64,000 nt of DNA, taken from positions 265,431-329,430 of the forward strand of contig NZ_JACNMS010000004.1 in NCBI RefSeq assembly GCF_020595125.1, written 5' to 3'. The notes under the pieces were generated by a model that ran no database searches, had not been told where the DNA came from, and worked only from the letters and a program-made list of their open reading frames with translations. Positions 1 through 11,462 of this stretch are shown here, piece after piece. Position numbers and translations under genes: made by a program. The stretch comes from Jeotgalibacillus aurantiacus (GTDB taxonomy: Bacteria > Bacillota > Bacilli > Bacillales > Jeotgalibacillaceae). Numbering within the stretch: position 1 is the stretch's first letter; each line of letters begins with the position of its first letter.

Positions 1-2325
1 ACCAGCGGCGAACAATCCAAAAGGCTTGCTGATGCACTTAACATTCCACTTTTTATTGCAAATTTACTTGTGCAAAGGGGTATAACAGAGCCTGATGCTG
101 CATCTGATTTCTTATATGCAGATAAAAAAGAAGTGCACGATCCGTTTCTCATGATGGATATGGATAAGGCAGTGGAACGCATCAAACGGGCTATCAGCGA
201 ACAGGAAATGATTCTTGTATATGGAGATTATGATGCGGACGGTGTAACGAGTACATCTGTATTGCTGACGGCACTAAGAGAATTAGGTGCTGAAGCCGAA
301 TTTTACATACCGAACCGGTTTACTGAAGGTTATGGACCGAATGAAGGTGCTTTCCGCGATGCTGTTGCTCAAGGGTTTTCATTAATTATTACGGTCGATA
401 ATGGCATTTCAGGTGTCCATGAAGCGCAGGTATTGAAAGAACTGAATACAGATCTGATTATCACGGATCACCATGAACCAGGACCTGAACTGCCGGAAGC
501 TTTAGCCATCATTCATCCGAATCATCCTGAAAGTACTTATCCATTTAAAGAACTGGCAGGCGTAGGGGTTGCTTTTAAGCTGGCTCATGCGCTGCTTGGA
601 AGGGTTCCGGATGAACTGCTTGATCTTGTGGCGATTGGTACGATTGCCGATCTCGTTCCGCTCCATGGAGAAAACCGGATTCTTGTTAAAAAAGGTTTAA
701 AACAACTTAGAGCAACAAGACGTCCCGGCATTCATGCCATTCTGAAAAAAGCAGGTTCAAATGTTTCTGAAGCGGATGAAGAAACGGTCGGCTTTGCAAT
801 CGGACCACGTCTGAATGCAGTAGGAAGGTTGTCTGATGCAGATCCGGCGGTTGATCTTCTTTTGACTGAGGATACAGAAGAAGCAGAAGGGATTGCAGCT
901 GAAATAGACAGGCTGAATAAAGAACGGCAGGCAATTGTCTCTGAGATTACAAAGGAAGCGACAGAGATCGTGGAAGAGCATTACCGCTCTGAAGAAAACC
1001 GGGTGCTTGTCCTGGCTAAAGCAGGATGGAATCCGGGCGTAGTCGGAATCGTTGCATCAAAACTCGTTGAAAAATATTACCGTCCCGTAATTATTCTTTG
1101 TATTGATGAAGAGACTGGGAAAGCCAAGGGTTCTGCCAGAAGTATCGAAGGATTTAATATGTTTCAGGAGCTTTCTAAAAACCGTGAAATCCTTCCACAT
1201 TTCGGCGGACACCCGATGGCAGCAGGAATGACATTGTCGGTTGAGCATGTTGATCTGCTCAGGGAGAACCTGAATCGTCAGGCGGAGTCCATGCGTGAGG
1301 AGGATTTTATACCTGTCACACATATCGATGTGCCGATTAAAATCGAGGATACAGATTTAAAAGCGATTGAACAGCTCAATATGCTCGCTCCATTCGGGAT
1401 GAAAAATGCGAAACCGAAAGTACTGGTTGAACAGGCAGCCATTTCTTCCATCAGAAAAATAGGTGCCAATCAAAATCATTTAAAAGTCACCTTAAAACAG
1501 GATGATTATTCTCTTGATGCGATTGCGTTTCAGCTTGGAGAAGCGGCAGACCATATTTCACCATTGGCTTCAATTGACGTAATTGGTGAACTTTCAGTAA
1601 ATGAGTGGAACAATACGCGGAAGCCGCAGCTTTTTATTAAAGATCTCCGTGTGAAGGAATGGCAATTGTTTGATGTCAGAGGGATTACCCAGCCGGCAAG
1701 GTGGGTGTCGCTCGTTCCTGAAAATGCGGTAGCTGTTTCCTTTAAAAAAGAAACGTATGACCGGTTCTATGATTTATTTTCCGGTCATGAACTGCATCTG
1801 ATTGAAAATCATGAGCAGGCAAAGCAAACAGATTTGATGGACAGACCGCTTGTCCTGCTTGACCTGCCTGAAGAGGAGCATGTACTGGTCGATCTTATCA
1901 AAAATGAGCGACCTTCAAGGTTGTATGCTCATTTTTATCATGAGAATCCGCAGTTTTTCAGTGCGGTTCCAGGAAGAGATCAGTTTGCGTGGTTTTTTAC
2001 ATTTCTGAAAAAGAGAGGTTCATTCAACCTTAAAAATCAGGGCCAGGCACTTGCTTCTCACCGTGGTTGGTCAATTGACACAATTAATTTTATGACAAAG
2101 GTGTTTTTTGAACTTGGTTTTGTTACAATAAACGATGGATTCGTTTCGATTAATGAGCATATACAAAAGCGGGATTTAACAGAATCCCCTGCTTATCAGC
2201 GCAAGACACAGTCTGTAAAGATGGAGCAGGAGCTTTTATATTCTTCGTTTCATGATTTGAAGCGATGGTTTGAAGAGCGCTCCGGCTGGACGGGGCAACT
2301 TGAGGAGGAAAAGGTATGGATTTAA
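1..2325 (+). CDS. recJ: Single-stranded-DNA-specific exonuclease RecJ (5' end outside window)
   Basis: The frame is open from base 1, so the true start lies upstream; the visible 774 codons are nearly the whole protein (B. subtilis RecJ is about 786 residues). RecJ is a 5'-3' exonuclease on single-stranded DNA, used in recombination and mismatch repair. Visible DHH-family motifs are [10 protein letters not shown] near visible residue 75, DNGISG, and TDHHEP; the DHHA1-type segment with GGHPMAAGM follows near 400, then an OB-like region and a long Bacillus-type C-terminal extension. A GTG at 70 could be mistaken for the start, but good RecJ-like sequence precedes it. It overlaps apt by 10 bases, suggesting translational coupling. 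Confidence 0.96.
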   Translation, partial: TSGEQSKRLADALNIPLFIANLLVQRGITEPDAASDFLYADKKEVHDPFLMMDMDKAVERIKRAISEQEMILVYGDYDADGVTSTSVLLTALRELGAEAEFYIPNRFTEGYGPNEGAFRDAVAQGFSLIITVDNGISGVHEAQVLKELNTDLIITDHHEPGPELPEALAIIHPNHPESTYPFKELAGVGVAFKLAHALLGRVPDELLDLVAIGTIADLVPLHGENRILVKKGLKQLRATRRPGIHAILKKAGSNVSEADEETVGFAIGPRLNAVGRLSDADPAVDLLLTEDTEEAEGIAAEIDRLNKERQAIVSEITKEATEIVEEHYRSEENRVLVLAKAGWNPGVVGIVASKLVEKYYRPVIILCIDEETGKAKGSARSIEGFNMFQELSKNREILPHFGGHPMAAGMTLSVEHVDLLRENLNRQAESMREEDFIPVTHIDVPIKIEDTDLKAIEQLNMLAPFGMKNAKPKVLVEQAAISSIRKIGANQNHLKVTLKQDDYSLDAIAFQLGEAADHISPLASIDVIGELSVNEWNNTRKPQLFIKDLRVKEWQLFDVRGITQPARWVSLVPENAVAVSFKKETYDRFYDLFSGHELHLIENHEQAKQTDLMDRPLVLLDLPEEEHVLVDLIKNERPSRLYAHFYHENPQFFSAVPGRDQFAWFFTFLKKRGSFNLKNQGQALASHRGWSIDTINFMTKVFFELGFVTINDGFVSINEHIQKRDLTESPAYQRKTQSVKMEQELLYSSFHDLKRWFEERSGWTGQLEEEKVWI

Positions 2326-2828
2326 AACAATATGTGACGATCGTTGAAGACTGGCCGAAAGAAGGTATTCGCTTCAAGGACATTACGACTCTAATGGACA
2401 ATGGCGATGCTTACCGTTACGCAACGGATCAGATCGTTGAATATGCAAAAGATAAGCAGATTGATTTAATCGTAGGACCGGAAGCGCGCGGCTTTATTAT
2501 CGGCTGTCCGGTTGCTTATGCACTTGGTGTCGGTTTTGCACCTGTACGTAAGGAAGGAAAGCTTCCGCGTGAGACAGTAAAAGTAGATTATGGATTAGAA
2601 TACGGAAAAGATGTCCTGACGATTCATCGTGATGCGATCAAGCCAGGACAGCGCGTGCTGATTACCGATGACCTGCTTGCAACAGGCGGTACAATCGAAG
2701 CAACGATCAAGCTGGTTGAAGAGCTTGGCGGAGTAGTCGCAGGCTGTGCTTTCCTGATCGAGCTTACTTATCTTAACGGCCGTGAAAAGCTGAACGGTTA
2801 TGATATGCTGAGATTAATGGAATACTGA
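2316..2828 (+). CDS. apt: Adenine phosphoribosyltransferase
   Basis: Apt salvages adenine by joining it to PRPP to give AMP plus pyrophosphate in the cytoplasm. The 170-residue length equals the B. subtilis enzyme. The PRPP-binding loop of type I phosphoribosyltransferases is seen as [13 protein letters not shown] near residue 120, and the conserved GPEARGF segment lies near residue 50. The ATG at 2316 lies inside the end of recJ behind a GAGGAGGAAAAGG ribosome site. A strong terminator follows directly. Confidence 0.97.
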   Translation: MDLKQYVTIVEDWPKEGIRFKDITTLMDNGDAYRYATDQIVEYAKDKQIDLIVGPEARGFIIGCPVAYALGVGFAPVRKEGKLPRETVKVDYGLEYGKDVLTIHRDAIKPGQRVLITDDLLATGGTIEATIKLVEELGGVVAGCAFLIELTYLNGREKLNGYDMLRLMEY

Positions 2829-2839
2829 GGTTAAGCAGC

Positions 2840-2870
2840 AAAGAGTCCTGATCAAAAGGGACTCTTTTTC
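2840..2870 (+). terminator. Rho-independent terminator after apt
   Basis: A 9-bp stem AAAGAGTCC (2840-2848) pairs with GGACTCTTT (2859-2867) around a 10-base loop and runs into a T tract. It starts 11 bases after the apt stop. Confidence 0.88.
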
Positions 2871-3018
2871 ATATCCCGAATCACATAATTTGAAAGAAGA
2901 CGATTAAGCCAGGATACATTTCTTTTTTCAATCTTTAGCTGAACATAGAATTAGAAGTAAAATTTCGTTAATTTTACCGGCGGCTTTGTGCTTATTTTAC
3001 GAAAACAGCCGGAATTGC

Positions 3019-3047
3019 TTTACATAAATTGATTTTTTATTAATAAT
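3019..3047 (+). promoter_or_regulatory. Candidate sigma-A promoter of relA
   Basis: TTTACA (3019-3024) is followed after 17 bases by AATAAT (3042-3047), about 50 bases ahead of the relA start. The -10 match is imperfect, so this is a candidate only. Confidence 0.4.
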
Positions 3048-3094
3048 AGAAACAATACTCAAAACTATTAAGAATGATAAAGGTGATAAAACGT

Positions 3095-5287
3095 ATGGCA
3101 AATGATCGGGTGCTTACCGCGGAAGAAGTGTTCGAGATTACGGCAACCTATATGAATGATCAGCAGGTTGACCTTGTAAAAAAAGCCTATGAGCTGGCTA
3201 AAGAGGCCCATAAAGAACAGTTCAGAAAATCGGGTGAGCCTTACATCATACACCCTGTTCAGGTGGCAGGCATCCTGGCAAACCTTCAAATGGATCCCTC
3301 AACCGTTGCAGCAGGATTTCTGCACGATGTGATTGAGGATACAATATATACGTATGATGATTTACGCGAACGTTTCAACGAAGAAGTGGCAATGCTCGTT
3401 GACGGCGTGACCAAGCTTGGAAAAATCAAATATAAATCAAAAGAGGCGCAGCAGGCGGAGAATCACCGGAAAATGTTCATTGCCATGGCACAGGATATTC
3501 GGGTTATTCTGATCAAGCTTGCTGACCGTCTTCATAATATGAGAACGCTGAAGCATATGCCGGTGGAAAAGCAGATTCGGATTTCGAACGAAACGCTCGA
3601 AATTTTCGCTCCTCTTGCTCACCGCCTCGGTATATCCGCTATTAAATGGGAACTTGAGGATACAGCGCTCAGATATTTAAATCCTCAGCAATACTACCGA
3701 ATCGTTAACCTGATGAAAAAGAAACGTAACGAACGGGAAGAGTACGTCAATAACGTCATTGATGAAATTAACCAGCAGGTAAATGAAGTAGGCATTGATG
3801 CGGAAATTTATGGCCGTCCGAAGCACATTTATTCGATCTATAAAAAAATGGCGATGCAAAATAAACAGTTTAATGAAATCTATGACCTTCTTGCTGTGCG
3901 TGTTCTGGTTGACAGTATTAAGGACTGTTATGCTGTGCTCGGAATTATCCATACGTGCTGGAAGCCGATGCCTGGTCGATTTAAAGATTATATCGCCATG
4001 CCGAAACCGAATATGTACCAGTCTCTCCATACGACCGTCATTGGTCCAAAAGGGGATCCGCTTGAAGTTCAGATCCGTACGTCCGATATGCACCGCATTG
4101 CAGAATACGGGGTAGCGGCTCACTGGGCTTATAAAGAAGGAACTGTTGTCAATGAAGACAATAAACAGTCAATTGAAAAGAAGTTAACCTGGTTCCGTGA
4201 AATTCTTGAGTTTCAGCAGGATTCGTCTGATGCTGAGGAGTTTATGGATGCGCTGAAGTTCGATCTGTTCTCTGATATGGTGTATGTGTTCACGCCAAAA
4301 GGAGATGTTATGGAGCTGCCTGCCGGATCGGTACCTATTGATTTTGCCTACAGGGTTCACTCTGAAATCGGAAATAAAACAATTGGAGCCAAGGTGAACG
4401 GTAAAATGGTACCGCTCGATTCAACGCTGAAGACTGGCGATATTATTGAAATCATGACCTCCAAGCATTCTTACGGCCCGAGTCAGGACTGGCTCAAGCT
4501 GGCACAGACTTCCCAGGCTAAGCACAAGATCAAAGCGTTCTTTAAGAAACAGCGGCGTGAAGAAAATGTGGAAAAAGGCCGCGACGTCGTTGACCGTGAA
4601 ATCCGTGCGCTTGATTTTGACCCTAAAATTGTTCTGACAGATGAAAATATGAAACGTGTTTATGAGAAATTCAATTTTGCCAGTGAAGAAGACCTTTATG
4701 CGGCTGTAGGATACGGCGGGATCACGGGGGCACAGATTGCCAACCGTCTGACGGATCGTCTCCGGAAGCTTCGTGATGAAGAAGACACGCTTGAAAAAGC
4801 GATGGCAGATATTAAACCGCCTTCTCCGAAGAAAAAGAAGGATGCAGGTGTAACGGTAAAAGGAATCGATAATCTTCTCGTACGTCTGTCAAAATGCTGC
4901 AGCCCTGTGCCTGGTGATGAGATCATTGGTTTTATCACAAGAGGCCGCGGCGTCTCAGTTCACCGTCATGACTGTCCGAATATTCAGGGGGATTCAGAAG
5001 CACGCTTAATTCCCGTTGAGTGGGAAGGCACTACCGATAACCGCAAGGAATACAACGTGGACATTGAAATCTCCGGTTACGACCGCAGAGGTTTATTAAA
5101 TGAGGTCCTGCAGGCGGTTAATGAAACAAAAACCAATATCTCTGCTGTCAGCGGAAGAAGCGACCGTAATAAAATCGCGACGATTAACATGTCCATCATG
5201 ATTCAAAACGTCACCCATCTTCAGCGGGTAGTGGACAGGATCAAACAAATACCGGACATCTACGCTGTTCAGCGAATTGTAAACTGA
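3095..5287 (+). CDS. relA: Bifunctional (p)ppGpp synthase/hydrolase RelA (Rel)
   Basis: Rel makes and degrades the stringent alarmone (p)ppGpp on the ribosome in response to uncharged tRNA. The product is 730 residues (B. subtilis 734). In order: the HD hydrolase domain with [10 protein letters not shown] (His-Asp near residues 77-78), the synthetase domain with [10 protein letters not shown] near 240, a TGS domain near 395-455, the conserved double-cysteine [10 protein letters not shown] near 580, and a C-terminal ACT domain. The upstream ATG at 3074 is in frame but has no ribosome site; AAAGGTGAT precedes the ATG at 3095 and the protein then begins MANDRVLT, as in relatives. dtd follows after 18 bases. 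Confidence 0.97.
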   Translation: MANDRVLTAEEVFEITATYMNDQQVDLVKKAYELAKEAHKEQFRKSGEPYIIHPVQVAGILANLQMDPSTVAAGFLHDVIEDTIYTYDDLRERFNEEVAMLVDGVTKLGKIKYKSKEAQQAENHRKMFIAMAQDIRVILIKLADRLHNMRTLKHMPVEKQIRISNETLEIFAPLAHRLGISAIKWELEDTALRYLNPQQYYRIVNLMKKKRNEREEYVNNVIDEINQQVNEVGIDAEIYGRPKHIYSIYKKMAMQNKQFNEIYDLLAVRVLVDSIKDCYAVLGIIHTCWKPMPGRFKDYIAMPKPNMYQSLHTTVIGPKGDPLEVQIRTSDMHRIAEYGVAAHWAYKEGTVVNEDNKQSIEKKLTWFREILEFQQDSSDAEEFMDALKFDLFSDMVYVFTPKGDVMELPAGSVPIDFAYRVHSEIGNKTIGAKVNGKMVPLDSTLKTGDIIEIMTSKHSYGPSQDWLKLAQTSQAKHKIKAFFKKQRREENVEKGRDVVDREIRALDFDPKIVLTDENMKRVYEKFNFASEEDLYAAVGYGGITGAQIANRLTDRLRKLRDEEDTLEKAMADIKPPSPKKKKDAGVTVKGIDNLLVRLSKCCSPVPGDEIIGFITRGRGVSVHRHDCPNIQGDSEARLIPVEWEGTTDNRKEYNVDIEISGYDRRGLLNEVLQAVNETKTNISAVSGRSDRNKIATINMSIMIQNVTHLQRVVDRIKQIPDIYAVQRIVN

Positions 5288-5305
5288 TACTGGAGGCTTT
5301 TAACA

Positions 5306-5746
5306 GTGAAAGTGGTCGTACAAAGAAGTAAAAAAGCACAAGTAACCGTTGATGGAAATGTAACAGGACAGATCCCTCATGGCCTTGTTCTGTTAGTCGG
5401 AATCAGTCAGGATGACAGTGAGGCGGACTGTGCTTATGCTGCAGAGAAAATCGCTAAACTGCGAATTTTTGAAGATGAAGAGGGGAAAATGAACCATTCT
5501 GTCCTGGATCGTGAAGGGCAGATTTTATCCATTTCACAATTCACTTTATACGGGGATACGAAAAAAGGGCGCAGACCTAATTTTATGGCTGCTGCGAGAC
5601 CTGATCATGCCGAGCCTTTATACGAACATTTTAACGAATTGCTCAGAGAAAAAGGGCTTCAGGTGGAAACCGGCGTATTCGGTGCGATGATGGATGTATC
5701 TCTCACAAATGATGGTCCTGTCACACTCATCGTAGAAAGTAAATAA
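5306..5746 (+). CDS. dtd: D-aminoacyl-tRNA deacylase
   Basis: Dtd removes D-amino acids (and glycine mischarged on tRNA-Ala) from tRNAs, a proofreading step of translation. The 146-residue length matches the family. The active-site segment [15 protein letters not shown] near residues 78-92 and the Gly-Pro motif in [10 protein letters not shown] near the C terminus are present. The start is GTG at 5306 behind CTGGAGGC. It shares the relA transcript, as in B. subtilis (yrvI). Confidence 0.96.
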   Translation: MKVVVQRSKKAQVTVDGNVTGQIPHGLVLLVGISQDDSEADCAYAAEKIAKLRIFEDEEGKMNHSVLDREGQILSISQFTLYGDTKKGRRPNFMAAARPDHAEPLYEHFNELLREKGLQVETGVFGAMMDVSLTNDGPVTLIVESK

Positions 5747-5747
5747 C

Positions 5748-5800
5748 AAAGACCGTACAAGCTCTTTTGAATCAGGAAGAACTTGTGCGGTCTTTTAATT
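5748..5800 (+). terminator. Terminator after relA-dtd
   Basis: A 14-bp stem AAAGACCGTACAAG (5748-5761) pairs with CTTGTGCGGTCTTT (5782-5795) with one G-T pair; a short T run follows. Confidence 0.85.
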
Positions 5801-5862
5801 TTAGGCGAATTGATTTATTCATTCATGAAGCTCTTTATTGAAAAAAAGATATACAGCATACA

Positions 5863-5890
5863 GGTCCCGGTCAAACACATGACCGGGACC
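5863..5890 (-). terminator. Probable terminator of yrvJ
   Basis: A perfect 10-bp stem GGTCCCGGTC/GACCGGGACC lies just beyond the yrvJ stop on the minus strand. The T-rich tract on that strand is about ten bases farther on, so the fit to a classical intrinsic terminator is only fair; it may act in both directions between dtd and yrvJ. Confidence 0.6.
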
Positions 5891-5904
5891 TTTGCCTGTT
5901 TTTG

Positions 5905-7701
5905 TCAGTCTTCATCACCTGAAAAATACACTGTTAATCCATTGTAAATCCCGGTTGCGGCAATTTCTCTGAAACGGTCATTCGTTACAGACGCTTCCTC
6001 CGATGGGTTACTGATAAAACCAAGCTCAATTAAAGCAGATGGGGCAGTGTTATCACGTAAAACAAGGAAATTTCCAAAGTGGACACCACGATTGCGGATC
6101 GTCATTTGATCTTCAAGACCGGTATGAATGGCATTGGCCAGATCCTCATCCGGGCCTCCGTAAAAATAGGTAGTGTATCCTCGGACACTGCGATCATCAA
6201 CTGAATCATAATGAATGGAAACAAACGCATCTGCATCATGCTGTTGTGAAATGGCAACGCGCTGATGAAGCTCAATATAACGGTCATCTTGTCGCGTCAT
6301 AATCACATTTGCCCCTGCGCTTACCAACTTATGATAGAGAATTTCGGCAGTGCGAAGCGTAATGGATTTTTCCAGAGTGCCTGAAGCACCAATAGTTCCG
6401 CCATCACGGCCTCCATGCCCTGCATCAATGACAATAGTGGCATCCTCAATAGAGGTCACAGGTTCACTGTCAGTCTCAGGCTCTTCAGTTACCCCGGAAC
6501 TGTCAGCTTCATCATCGGGCTTGGCATCTGATGAAACGATCCAGTTTGCAATAAAACCTGACGTTCCATCAGCCAGTTTAATTTCAATCCAGTCACCTTC
6601 ATGCGAAAGAGCTGAAAAAACTTCCCCCGCCTGGGCGCGGTAGACAATTTCTGCATTGGTAGAGGGTTCGCGGCGAATATTGGAACCGTTATAAAGAATC
6701 GTAATACTCTCCTCCTGCCCGGTTGTAACGCTTGAGCTGCCTGCGTGTCTGCCAGGAGCAGTGTACCATGAAGCGATCCAGCCCTGCTCGCCTTCCCTGA
6801 ATTCAATCAGTACCCATTCTCCTGACTGATCAAGGACCGTGTACGATTCGTATAATGAAACTGTTCCGATTGATTCAGACGTTCTGTCGGGTTCGCTTCT
6901 GACGTTTAAGCCATCAGCTGTTATGTGTATATCTGCCTGCAGTGGCTCATCAGCCGGGATTTCATCTGCAGCATTGCTCCCCTGAAGATTGTATTCGACA
7001 TAAGAAGAGCTGACCCAGCCGCTAATGGATCCGGTTTCGACCTCCAGCCAGCCGTATTGTTCATCCAGTACATTTACCTGATCACCGCTGTTTAACGTTC
7101 CGATCACAGCACCTTCTGCTGAAGCGTCACTTCTCACATTCAGACGATCTACAAGAATGGTTCCGTAAGCACGATTCGATTCAGAGCCTGTGTCCTCATC
7201 AGCTGTTTCCTGCGCTTCTATGTATGCTGAAAATACCCAGCCGGTGACTCCCGTCGATGTCCGGATTTCACTCCAGTCTGATTCTTCGGAAAGTACCTGT
7301 AAGACTTCACCTGCAGCAAGAACCGTCAGAATTTCTCCCTCTTCAGACGGTGCGTCTCTTACCCGGAGCTGGTCGGTGGTAACGGCTGAAGAAGATGGAT
7401 TCTCTGTTTGTTCAGTTTCCGGTTGTGCCACGGAAACCTCAGTTAAAAGCCATTCGGCAATCCATCCCATCTGTCCGTCTGACGTTTCAACATGTACCCA
7501 TCCATACTCTCTGGATATTTCGGTAAAACGATCACCTTCTGACCCGGAAGCTACCGGTGGATAAGCAAGGCCCGGGCCTTCTCTTATCTGAATAGATGGG
7601 TAGGCCGGTGTTAGTTTGCCTTCTTCTGCAGATACACCTTGAAAGGGAACAAATGAACATAATAGCAGGAAAATGATAAAAATATTAATCCGTTGTTTCA
7701 T
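5905..7701 (-). CDS. yrvJ: Secreted N-acetylmuramoyl-L-alanine amidase with five SH3b repeats
   Basis: This enzyme should cut the amide between N-acetylmuramic acid and L-alanine in cell-wall peptidoglycan. A signal peptide (hydrophobic core IFIIFLLLCSFVPF, end near VSA) is followed by five bacterial SH3 domains over residues ~30-390; each has a (L)xVRxxPS-like start and a GW(I/V) end. A Ser/Glu/Asp-rich linker leads to a C-terminal Amidase_3 domain from ~420. Zinc ligands are visible in DAGHGG, the Glu of TLEKSI and SIHYD; the catalytic Glu is in ALIELGF. ATG at 7701 has GAGGTGATG before it; a GTG one codon upstream is less likely. Position between dtd and hisS matches B. subtilis yrvJ. Confidence 0.93.
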   Translation of the reverse strand: MKQRINIFIIFLLLCSFVPFQGVSAEEGKLTPAYPSIQIREGPGLAYPPVASGSEGDRFTEISREYGWVHVETSDGQMGWIAEWLLTEVSVAQPETEQTENPSSSAVTTDQLRVRDAPSEEGEILTVLAAGEVLQVLSEESDWSEIRTSTGVTGWVFSAYIEAQETADEDTGSESNRAYGTILVDRLNVRSDASAEGAVIGTLNSGDQVNVLDEQYGWLEVETGSISGWVSSSYVEYNLQGSNAADEIPADEPLQADIHITADGLNVRSEPDRTSESIGTVSLYESYTVLDQSGEWVLIEFREGEQGWIASWYTAPGRHAGSSSVTTGQEESITILYNGSNIRREPSTNAEIVYRAQAGEVFSALSHEGDWIEIKLADGTSGFIANWIVSSDAKPDDEADSSGVTEEPETDSEPVTSIEDATIVIDAGHGGRDGGTIGASGTLEKSITLRTAEILYHKLVSAGANVIMTRQDDRYIELHQRVAISQQHDADAFVSIHYDSVDDRSVRGYTTYFYGGPDEDLANAIHTGLEDQMTIRNRGVHFGNFLVLRDNTAPSALIELGFISNPSEEASVTNDRFREIAATGIYNGLTVYFSGDED

Positions 7702-7810
7702 CACATCACCTCAGTCTCATGTTGCGGATATTCTTAATAGTCAATATGATATAGAAAATCCGGGATGAAGTCATTAGAATTTTCAAAAAAGAGAGATCTG
7801 ACAATTCCTC

Positions 7811-7839
7811 TTGACAACAATGGATTACGTTATTATGAT
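7811..7839 (+). promoter_or_regulatory. Sigma-A promoter of the hisS T-box leader
   Basis: TTGACA (7811-7816) and TATGAT (7834-7839) are separated by exactly 17 bases. Transcription should begin near 7846, at the 5' edge of the T-box leader. Confidence 0.85.
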
Positions 7840-7847
7840 TGATAACA

Positions 7848-8121
7848 TCATTATAAACGCACAAACAGCTGTTGATGGAGAACAGTAGGTAAGATCCCGC
7901 ATGAAAAGAGAGAGTCTGACGCGGCTGAGATCAGACTCACATGACGCCTTATTGAATGAACACTCCGTAGGCTTTTTTCTGAACAGTGGCTCATCACTCA
8001 TTAGGAAGAAACGTAGGCAGGCGTTAACTGCTTAAAGTGGAAGCTTATGCTTCAATTAGGGTGGCACCACGGGAAATCAAATCCCGTCCCTTGTTTTCGG
8101 ACAAGGGACGGGATTTTTTTG
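7848..8121 (+). promoter_or_regulatory. T-box riboswitch leader of hisS-aspS
   Basis: The leader senses uncharged tRNA and lets transcription continue into hisS. The hallmark T-box sequence AGGGTGGCACCACGGG lies at 8058-8073. It is followed by a 14-bp terminator stem ATCCCGTCCCTTGT (8081-8094) with ACAAGGGACGGGAT (8101-8114) and a T7 tract. Stem I begins near GATGGAG and the AGTA motif at about 7870-7888. Two CAC (His) triplets in the Stem I region, 7938-7940 and 7961-7963, are candidates for the specifier codon; I cannot fold the RNA to choose between them. Confidence 0.93.
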
Positions 8122-8152
8122 TGTTTGCTGGAAATTTAAAGGAGGAATTGAT

Positions 8153-9418
8153 GTGACCATTAATATACCAAGAGGAACGCAGGACCTGCTTCCGGATGTA
8201 ACAGGCCGCTGGCAGCTGATCGAGCAGACTGCAGCTGAAATCTGCCGACAGTATCAATATAAGGAAATCAGAACCCCTATTTTTGAACATACTGAATTAT
8301 TTGAGCGCGGTGTGGGAGATACAACGGATATCGTACAAAAAGAGATGTATACCTTTAAAGACCGCGGTGACAGAAATCTGACGTTGCGCCCTGAAGGAAC
8401 TGCAGGAGTTGTCCGCTCCTACGTTCAGCACAAAATGCACGGTCAGGCCGTTCAGCCCGTTAAGCTTTTCTACAGCGGTCCGATGTTCCGCTATGAGCGC
8501 CCGCAGGCAGGCCGTTTCAGACAGTTCGTACAGTTCGGTGTAGAAGCGATTGGAAGTGACGATCCGGCGATTGACGCAGAAGTGATCTCACTGGCGATGG
8601 AGCTTTACAGCCGTATGGGTCTGAAAAAACTGAAGCTCGTGCTGAACAGCCTTGGAGATACAGAAAGCAGACTGGCGCATAAGGAAGCGCTCATTCAGCA
8701 CTTTGAACCGAGAATTGATGAATTCTGCTCTGATTGTCAGGTGCGTCTCAAGAAGAACCCTTTACGCATTCTTGACTGCAAAAAAGACCGGGATCACGAA
8801 CTGATCGCAAATGCACCTTCACTTAAGGATTTCTTAAATGAAGAATCGAAGGCCTATTTTGAAAAGGTTCAGCACTATTTGGACATCATGGGCATCGAAT
8901 ATGAACTGGATCCGAATCTTGTTCGCGGGCTTGATTACTACAACCACACTGCTTTTGAAATCATGAGTAATGCGGAAGGCTTTGGCGCGATTACGACACT
9001 CTGTGGTGGTGGAAGATACAACGGTCTTACTGAGCAGATCGGCGGACCAACTGCCCCTGGTATCGGCTTTGCCCTCAGTATTGAACGTCTGCTGGCAGCG
9101 CTTGATGCTGAACAGGTTGAGCTCGAAGTCAATGATCAGGTGGATGCTTACTTTGTAGCCATGGGTGAAGAGGCGAAGGATAAAGTAGTGGAGCTGAACT
9201 ACACTTCACGCCACAGCGGACTCAGCACCGAGATGGACTTTTTGAACCGGAAAATGAAAGGTCAGCTAAAAACAGCAGACCGTATTCAGGCGAAATATGT
9301 GGTCATCATTGGTGAAAATGAACTGCAGGAAGGCAAGGCTGCCGTTAAAAATATGCACGATGGCACACAGGAAACCGTACCTTTAGACGAAGTCATTAAC
9401 TACATCAGAAAAGCGTGA
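8153..9418 (+). CDS. hisS: Histidyl-tRNA synthetase
   Basis: HisRS charges tRNA-His with histidine. It is a class II synthetase of 421 residues. The protein begins with the family segment [12 protein letters not shown]; motif 2 ([15 protein letters not shown]) is near residues 105-120, the histidine signature [14 protein letters not shown] is near 255-268, and motif 3 ([12 protein letters not shown]) follows near 300. The C-terminal anticodon-binding domain covers ~325-421. The start is GTG at 8153 behind AAAGGAGGA; the neighbouring ATG at 8151 is followed at once by a stop. It is T-box regulated and runs into aspS with 14 bases between. Confidence 0.97.
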   Translation: MTINIPRGTQDLLPDVTGRWQLIEQTAAEICRQYQYKEIRTPIFEHTELFERGVGDTTDIVQKEMYTFKDRGDRNLTLRPEGTAGVVRSYVQHKMHGQAVQPVKLFYSGPMFRYERPQAGRFRQFVQFGVEAIGSDDPAIDAEVISLAMELYSRMGLKKLKLVLNSLGDTESRLAHKEALIQHFEPRIDEFCSDCQVRLKKNPLRILDCKKDRDHELIANAPSLKDFLNEESKAYFEKVQHYLDIMGIEYELDPNLVRGLDYYNHTAFEIMSNAEGFGAITTLCGGGRYNGLTEQIGGPTAPGIGFALSIERLLAALDAEQVELEVNDQVDAYFVAMGEEAKDKVVELNYTSRHSGLSTEMDFLNRKMKGQLKTADRIQAKYVVIIGENELQEGKAAVKNMHDGTQETVPLDEVINYIRKA

Positions 9419-9432
9419 GGAGAGGGATTAAT

Positions 9433-11205
9433 ATGTTTGGACGATCATTTTATTGTGGAGAAGTACCGGAAGCGGCGATTGGTGAGAAAATCACCCTAAA
9501 AGGATGGGTTCAGAAAAGACGTGACCTTGGTGGACTGATTTTCGTAGACCTGCGTGACAGAAGCGGGATTGTCCAGGTTGTGTTCAATCCGGATTTTTCA
9601 AAAGAGGCACTTGAAACAGCTGAAACAATCCGTAGTGAATATGTACTGAGCATTGAGGGAACGGTTCAGGCGAGACAGGAAGGAACCGTGAACCCGAATC
9701 TTGCAACAGGTGCCATTGAAATTCACGCAGAATCCGTGACGATTATCAGTGAAGCCAAAACACCTCCTTTTGCCATTGAAGATAAGGCGGAAACTGCAGA
9801 AGAGATCCGACTGAAGCATCGTTACCTTGACCTGCGCCGCCCTGTAATGGCAGAAACATTCAAGATGCGTCATGCGATTACAAAATCAGTTCGACGCTTC
9901 CTTGATGATGCACAGTTCATTGAGGTGGAAACACCGATGCTGACGAAGAGTACACCTGAGGGAGCGCGTGACTATCTTGTACCAAGCCGCGTTCATGAAG
10001 GAGAATTTTACGCACTTCCCCAGTCACCTCAGCTTTTTAAACAGCTGTTAATGGTCGGCGGATTTGACCGCTATTATCAGATTGCTCGCTGCTTCCGCGA
10101 TGAGGATCTGCGTGCAGACCGTCAGCCTGAATTTACACAGATCGATATAGAAACGAGCTTCATGAGTCAGGAAGAGATTATGGCCATGAATGAGCAAATG
10201 CTGTTCGAGATGATGAAGGATGTAAAGGGTCTTGAAATTCAGCTGCCAATCCCAAGAATGACTTATCAGGATGCGATGGAGCGTTACGGTTCTGATAAGC
10301 CGGATACACGTTTTGGTATGGAACTGACGGATGTTTCAGCGCTGGTTAAAGAATCAGGCTTTAAAGTATTCAGCGGAGCCGTTGCCAATGGTGGTCAGGT
10401 TAAGCTGATTAATGCCAAAGGTGCAGCAGAGCAATATTCACGTAAGGACATTGATGCACTTGGTGAATTTGCAGGCCGTTACGGAGCAAAAGGGCTGGCA
10501 TGGCTGAAAGTAACAGCTGACGGCATTGCAGGACCAATTGCAAAGTTCTTTAATGAAGAAGAGCAGCAGTCGCTTATTTCTGCAGCTGATGCATCTGAAG
10601 GAGATCTGTTACTATTTGTAGCGGATAAAAAATCAGTCGTAGCAGATGCACTTGGTGCACTTAGATCAAAGCTTGGTAAAGATCTTGGCCTGATTGACGA
10701 AAAAGCCTTCAATTTCCTTTGGGTGACAGACTGGCCGTTACTTGAATACGATGAGGAAGCCGGCCGTTATTTTGCCGCTCACCATCCGTTCACGATGCCT
10801 GTGAGAGAAGATCTTCCTTTACTGGAGACAGACCCGGGTGCTGTCCGTGCGCAGGCTTATGATATCGTATTAAACGGTTACGAGCTTGGCGGCGGATCAC
10901 TGCGTATTTTTGAACGCGAAATTCAGGAAAAGATGTTCGAGGTGCTCGGCTTCAGCCAGGAAGAAGCACAGGAACAGTTTGGTTTCCTTTTAGAAGCCTT
11001 TGAGTATGGAACACCTCCACACGGTGGAATTGCGCTTGGACTTGATCGTCTTGTCATGCTGCTTGCAGGCAGAACGAACCTTCGTGACACGATTGCTTTC
11101 CCTAAAACAGCGAGCGCAAGCTGTGTGCTGACAAATGCACCGGGTGAAGTAAGTGATGCTCAGCTGGACGAATTAAGATTATCTCTGAATCTTCAGAAAA
11201 ATTGA
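9433..11205 (+). CDS. aspS: Aspartyl-tRNA synthetase
   Basis: AspRS charges tRNA-Asp; the bacterial type has an N-terminal OB anticodon-binding domain (residues ~1-110), a class II catalytic core, and an inserted GAD domain (~290-410). Visible motifs include [10 protein letters not shown] near 137-147, [19 protein letters not shown] near 165-185, [11 protein letters not shown], and the motif 3 segment [14 protein letters not shown] near 525-540. Length is 590 residues. A GTG 18 bases upstream overlaps the hisS end, but the ribosome site GAGGAGAGG serves the ATG at 9433. Cotranscription with hisS under one T-box is the usual Bacillus arrangement. Confidence 0.97.
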   Translation: MFGRSFYCGEVPEAAIGEKITLKGWVQKRRDLGGLIFVDLRDRSGIVQVVFNPDFSKEALETAETIRSEYVLSIEGTVQARQEGTVNPNLATGAIEIHAESVTIISEAKTPPFAIEDKAETAEEIRLKHRYLDLRRPVMAETFKMRHAITKSVRRFLDDAQFIEVETPMLTKSTPEGARDYLVPSRVHEGEFYALPQSPQLFKQLLMVGGFDRYYQIARCFRDEDLRADRQPEFTQIDIETSFMSQEEIMAMNEQMLFEMMKDVKGLEIQLPIPRMTYQDAMERYGSDKPDTRFGMELTDVSALVKESGFKVFSGAVANGGQVKLINAKGAAEQYSRKDIDALGEFAGRYGAKGLAWLKVTADGIAGPIAKFFNEEEQQSLISAADASEGDLLLFVADKKSVVADALGALRSKLGKDLGLIDEKAFNFLWVTDWPLLEYDEEAGRYFAAHHPFTMPVREDLPLLETDPGAVRAQAYDIVLNGYELGGGSLRIFEREIQEKMFEVLGFSQEEAQEQFGFLLEAFEYGTPPHGGIALGLDRLVMLLAGRTNLRDTIAFPKTASASCVLTNAPGEVSDAQLDELRLSLNLQKN

Positions 11206-11215
11206 TGAATATAAA

Positions 11216-11244
11216 TTGTATTATATATACTCTTATGCTATGAT
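11216..11244 (+). promoter_or_regulatory. Promoter of 6S RNA
   Basis: TTGTAT (11216-11221) and TATGAT (11239-11244) are 17 bases apart, which would start transcription near 11251, the 5' end of the 6S RNA. Confidence 0.7.
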
Positions 11245-11251
11245 GTAATCA

Positions 11252-11440
11252 CAAGGTAAGTCCTGAAGTGCACGTTACCCAAATCTTCAGTTTTGACCGA
11301 ACACTTCATTATCCGGGAGCTCACGTTTTTCTGCGGCGTGCATCCCTTTGCGGGGAAACACCAATCAGAAAACAGGGCACCCACTTGCTGAGACCGGGTT
11401 CAAAACGTAAGATCCTTACATCTTGACGGCACAATTGGGA
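11252..11440 (+). ncRNA. bsrA: 6S RNA (6S-1 type), regulator of RNA polymerase
   Basis: 6S RNA mimics an open promoter and binds the sigma-A RNA polymerase holoenzyme. The position directly behind aspS and ahead of tcdA is that of B. subtilis bsrA. Recognisable 6S segments are AAGTCCTGA near the 5' end, CCGGGAGCTCAC near 11314, CAGGGCACCCAC near 11374, and CCGGGTTCAAAAC near 11394. A terminal pairing GTAAG (11256-11260) with CTTAC closes the rod. The exact 3' end is an estimate from the ~190-base length of relatives. Confidence 0.87.
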
Positions 11441-11462
11441 TTTACCGAACCGTACATAGCAT

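Noticed and set aside
3677..4123. A 148-codon minus-strand frame inside relA
   Set aside because: It is antisense to the conserved synthetase domain and shows no protein-family likeness.
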